In this document: positions 32,977 through 35,291 of the stretch, in pieces
How the letters are laid out: each line of letters begins with the position of its first letter
Position numbering within the stretch: the first letter of the stretch is position 1
Assembly (NCBI GenBank): GCA_024640245.1
Contig: JAHEFH010000005.1
Coordinates: 14,384-49,674 of the forward strand
Reading direction: 5' to 3'
Source: Paracoccaceae bacterium
Lineage (GTDB): Bacteria > Pseudomonadota > Alphaproteobacteria > Rhodobacterales > Rhodobacteraceae
DNA length: 35,291 nt
The notes under the pieces: generated by a model
Databases searched by the model: none
Seen by the model: the letters and a program-made list of their open reading frames with translations, nothing else
Told to the model about the DNA's origin: nothing
Made by a program: the position numbers and the translations under genes

Positions 32977-32993
32977 CGCGACTCTAGATGTAG
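32953..32993. promoter_or_regulatory. Possible paired NrdR boxes upstream of nrdJ
   Basis: CTAGATGTAG (32984-32993) keeps 8 of 10 positions of the NrdR core C-w-A-t-A-T-a-T-w-G. A poorer copy, CAAGTTGATG, begins 31 bases upstream (32953), the normal NrdR pair spacing, but it lies inside the DUF1489 coding start. Weak evidence. Confidence 0.25.
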
Positions 32994-33026
32994 GGGTTTT
33001 TATAGGATTGTCCAAGCCTCTTTTGA

Positions 33027-33055
33027 TTGACCAGCGAAACGGAAACCCGTAGTCT
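33027..33055 (+). promoter_or_regulatory. Candidate nrdJ promoter
   Basis: TTGACC (33027-33032), a 17-base spacer and TAGTCT (33050-33055), placing the start near 33062, about 29 bases before the nrdJ ATG. GAGG lies about 11 bases before the ATG. No cobalamin riboswitch would fit in this short leader. Confidence 0.5.
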
Positions 33056-33090
33056 GAACGCTCTTTTCAAGCCAACGAGGTAGTCCCCAT

Positions 33091-35291
33091 ATGAGCCGTT
33101 TCGCCGCCCCCATAGCCGAGCAGATTTGGGATATGAAATACCGTCTGAAAGACGAGGGCGGGAAGCCGGTGGACGAAACGGTCGAGGATAGCTGGCGTCG
33201 CGTCGCGCGCGATCTGGCATCGGTCGAAAAGAAGCCAAAGGATTGGGAAGACAGGTTTTATTCGGCACTGGAGGATTTCAAATTCCTGCCGGCGGGCCGC
33301 ATTCTAGCGGGTGCCGGAACCGGCCGGTCCGTCACGCTGTTCAACTGTTTTGTCATGGGGACGATCCCTGACAGCATGGGCGGCATCTTCGACATGCTGA
33401 AAGAGGCGGCGCTGACCATGCAGCAGGGTGGCGGCATCGGCTATGATTTCTCGACGATCCGTCCCAAGGGCTCTGCGGTCAAGGGCGTGTCGGCGGATGC
33501 GTCCGGCCCGCTGTCCTTCATGGATGTCTGGGACGCGATGTGCCGCACTATCATGTCCGCCGGATCGCGGCGCGGCGCCATGATGGCGACCATGCGTTGC
33601 GACCACCCCGATATCGAGAGCTTCATTGTCGCCAAACAGGATTCGGCGCGGCTGCGTATGTTCAACCTGTCGGTGCTGGTGACCGACGATTTCATGGCGG
33701 CGGTCAAGGCAAACGCGGGCTGGGACCTGAAATTCGACGGCAAGGTCTACAAGACCGTCGAGGCGCTGGACCTGTGGAACCGGATCATGCAGGCGACCTT
33801 CGATTTCGCCGAACCGGGCGTGATTTTCATCGACCGGATCAACCAGAAGAACAACCTGTACTATACAGAGTCGATTGCGGCCACGAACCCCTGCGGCGAG
33901 CAGCCGCTTCCGCCTTACGGCGCCTGTTTGCTGGGCTCTATCAACCTGTCGCGGTTGGTCAGCGATCCGTTCGGCAAGGCCGCCAAGCTGGACGGCGCGG
34001 CGCTGGACGCCTTGGTGCGCACCGCGGTCCGTATGATGGACAACGTGGTCGATGCGTCCCGCTTTCCGCTGGAGCAGCAAAGGCTGGAAGCGCAGAACAA
34101 GCGCCGGATCGGGTTGGGTGTCACCGGGCTGGCCGATGCTCTGCTGATGATCGGACTGCGCTATGGCTCGGAAGAGGCTGCGGCGCAGACCGAAGTCTGG
34201 ATGAAGGCGATTGCGCGGGCCGCTTATCTGGCCAGTGCCGATCTGGCCGCTGAAAAGGGTGCGTTTCCACTGTACGACCGCGAAAAATATCTCGCTGGTG
34301 AAACCATGACGGAAATGGACGACGACGTGCGCGCCGCGATTGCCGAAAAGGGCATCCGCAACGCGCTACTGACCTCGATCGCGCCGACGGGCACCATCAG
34401 CCTCTATGCCGGCAACGTTTCCAGCGGCATCGAGCCGGTATTCGCCTACAGTTACACCCGCAAGGTGCTGCAAAAGGACGGATCGCGGACCGAGGAAGAG
34501 GTCGTCGATTACGCCGTCGATTTGTGGCGCAAGAAATTCGGCGAGGGCGAGTTGCCGGATTACTTCGTTAACGCGCAGACTTTGGCTCCGCTGGATCATG
34601 TGCGCATGCAAGCGGCGGCGCAGACATGGATCGACAGCTCGATTTCCAAAACGATCAACTGCCCCGAGGATATCTCCTTCGAGGATTTCAAGTCGGTCTA
34701 CATGGCGGCCTGGGATCAGGGCTGCAAGGGCTGCACCACCTATCGCCCGAACGATGTAACCGGATCTGTTCTGAGCGTGTCCGAGAAAGAGGACAAGGCC
34801 CCCGATATCGATACCGGTGCCGAAGTGGTCTATCTGGCCGCGCCGCTGGACCGTCCGCAGGCGCTGGAGGGCAATACCTACAAGATCAAGTGGCCAGAGA
34901 GCGAACACGCGATCTATATCACCATCAACGACGTGATCCAGAACGGCACGCGCCGCCCGTTCGAGGTGTTCATCAACTCCAAGAACATGGAGCATTACGC
35001 CTGGACGCTGGCGCTGACGCGCATGATCTCGGCCGTGTTCCGGCGCGGCGGCGACGTGTCCTTCGTGGTCGAGGAGCTGAAAGCGGTGTTCGATCCGCGC
35101 GGCGGGGCCTGGGTTCAGGGGAAATATATCCCCTCGATCCTAGCGGCCATCGGCGGTGTCATCGAGCATCACATGGTCCAGATCGGATTTATCAAGGGCG
35201 AGGGCCAGCACCTGAAATCGGACCCGAAAGCCAAGGTGGCGGTGATGGGCGCAGGAGAGGGTCGCGGCAAGACCTGCCCGAGCTGCGGCAC
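33091..35291 (+). CDS. nrdJ: Adenosylcobalamin-dependent (class II) ribonucleotide reductase, 3' end cut
   Basis: Missing from the ORF track because no stop lies in the window; I translated it from ATG 33091 (733 codons visible). The alpha/beta-barrel motifs are clear: NCFVMGTIPDSMGGIFDML with the first redox Cys, GGGIGYDFSTIRPKGS, SAGSRRGAMMATM, the radical-site block TNPCGEQPLPPYGACLLGSINLS with Asn, Cys and Glu, and IAPTGTISLYAGNVSSGIEP. WDQGCKGCTTYRPND follows. The last visible residues, CPSCGT, look like the start of a C-terminal Cys-rich (zinc-ribbon-like) tail, so the gene probably ends soon after the edge. It reduces ribonucleotides for DNA synthesis with or without oxygen, given B12. 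Confidence 0.95.
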   Translation, partial: MSRFAAPIAEQIWDMKYRLKDEGGKPVDETVEDSWRRVARDLASVEKKPKDWEDRFYSALEDFKFLPAGRILAGAGTGRSVTLFNCFVMGTIPDSMGGIFDMLKEAALTMQQGGGIGYDFSTIRPKGSAVKGVSADASGPLSFMDVWDAMCRTIMSAGSRRGAMMATMRCDHPDIESFIVAKQDSARLRMFNLSVLVTDDFMAAVKANAGWDLKFDGKVYKTVEALDLWNRIMQATFDFAEPGVIFIDRINQKNNLYYTESIAATNPCGEQPLPPYGACLLGSINLSRLVSDPFGKAAKLDGAALDALVRTAVRMMDNVVDASRFPLEQQRLEAQNKRRIGLGVTGLADALLMIGLRYGSEEAAAQTEVWMKAIARAAYLASADLAAEKGAFPLYDREKYLAGETMTEMDDDVRAAIAEKGIRNALLTSIAPTGTISLYAGNVSSGIEPVFAYSYTRKVLQKDGSRTEEEVVDYAVDLWRKKFGEGELPDYFVNAQTLAPLDHVRMQAAAQTWIDSSISKTINCPEDISFEDFKSVYMAAWDQGCKGCTTYRPNDVTGSVLSVSEKEDKAPDIDTGAEVVYLAAPLDRPQALEGNTYKIKWPESEHAIYITINDVIQNGTRRPFEVFINSKNMEHYAWTLALTRMISAVFRRGGDVSFVVEELKAVFDPRGGAWVQGKYIPSILAAIGGVIEHHMVQIGFIKGEGQHLKSDPKAKVAVMGAGEGRGKTCPSCG

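Noticed and set aside
33001-33090. Cobalamin riboswitch before nrdJ
   Set aside because: The leader is far too short and no B12-box sequence is visible.

Overview
The window looks like a chromosomal segment of an alphaproteobacterium of the Rhodobacterales (Roseobacter/Rhodobacter type). The evidence is the high-GC coding sequence with typical alphaproteobacterial protein forms: HisG short form with HisZ, PstC/PstA with large N-terminal domains, a long HisS, a DUF1489 protein, a class II (B12) ribonucleotide reductase, and candidate CtrA and FnrL sites. I see no phage, transposon, integrase, CRISPR array, rRNA or tRNA. Gene content is mostly core metabolism and cell biology. The unusual signals are in the intergenic DNA.

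Layout. 1-3477 (minus): mreB-mreC-mreD-mrdA, the rod-shape/elongasome operon, with mrdA cut by the left edge. 3671-5233 (minus): leuA, preceded by a 26-codon Leu-rich leader ORF and competing RNA pairings that look like an attenuator. 5674-7687 (plus): a universal stress protein and an AGCS-type amino acid:cation symporter. 7818-11805: an SDR oxidoreductase, a secreted 18-repeat MORN protein (minus) and nadE. 11971-12528: a HemG-like flavodoxin behind a perfect FNR-type box. 12580-15151 (minus): a small membrane protein and a TetR regulator, each with the same palindromic operator set in its promoter, then an Asp-box (BNR) repeat protein. 15553-19161: an RraA-like protein, a secreted SNase-type nuclease, gltX and a gamma-glutamylcyclotransferase-like protein. 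19166-19909 (minus): an M48 lipoprotein protease. 20094-27850 (plus): the phosphate regulon phoR-pstS-pstC-pstA-pstB-phoU-phoB with a clear Pho box before pstS. 27865-28089 (minus): slyX. 28258-32451 (plus): hisS-hisZ-hisG-panC, translationally coupled. 32542-32976 (minus): DUF1489. 33091-end (plus): the B12-dependent ribonucleotide reductase nrdJ, cut by the right edge.

How it works together. The Pst transporter, PhoU, the PhoR sensor (apparently without membrane segments) and PhoB form a complete phosphate-sensing and uptake unit. The mre/mrd genes build the lateral wall. HisZ and HisG form the first enzyme of histidine synthesis.

Most notable observations. (1) A 39-40 bp element made of three GTATGA boxes spaced exactly 11 and 22 bp, with a shared GCGTGCACAGGGC core, occurs twice in opposite orientation: between the nuclease gene and gltX, and in the convergent gap after panC. 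I cannot assign it to a known family. (2) The leuA leader with rare Leu codons and mutually exclusive pairings, one covering the leuA ribosome binding site. (3) Twin TetR operator/promoters of identical geometry. All of these are read by eye; no searches or folding were run.
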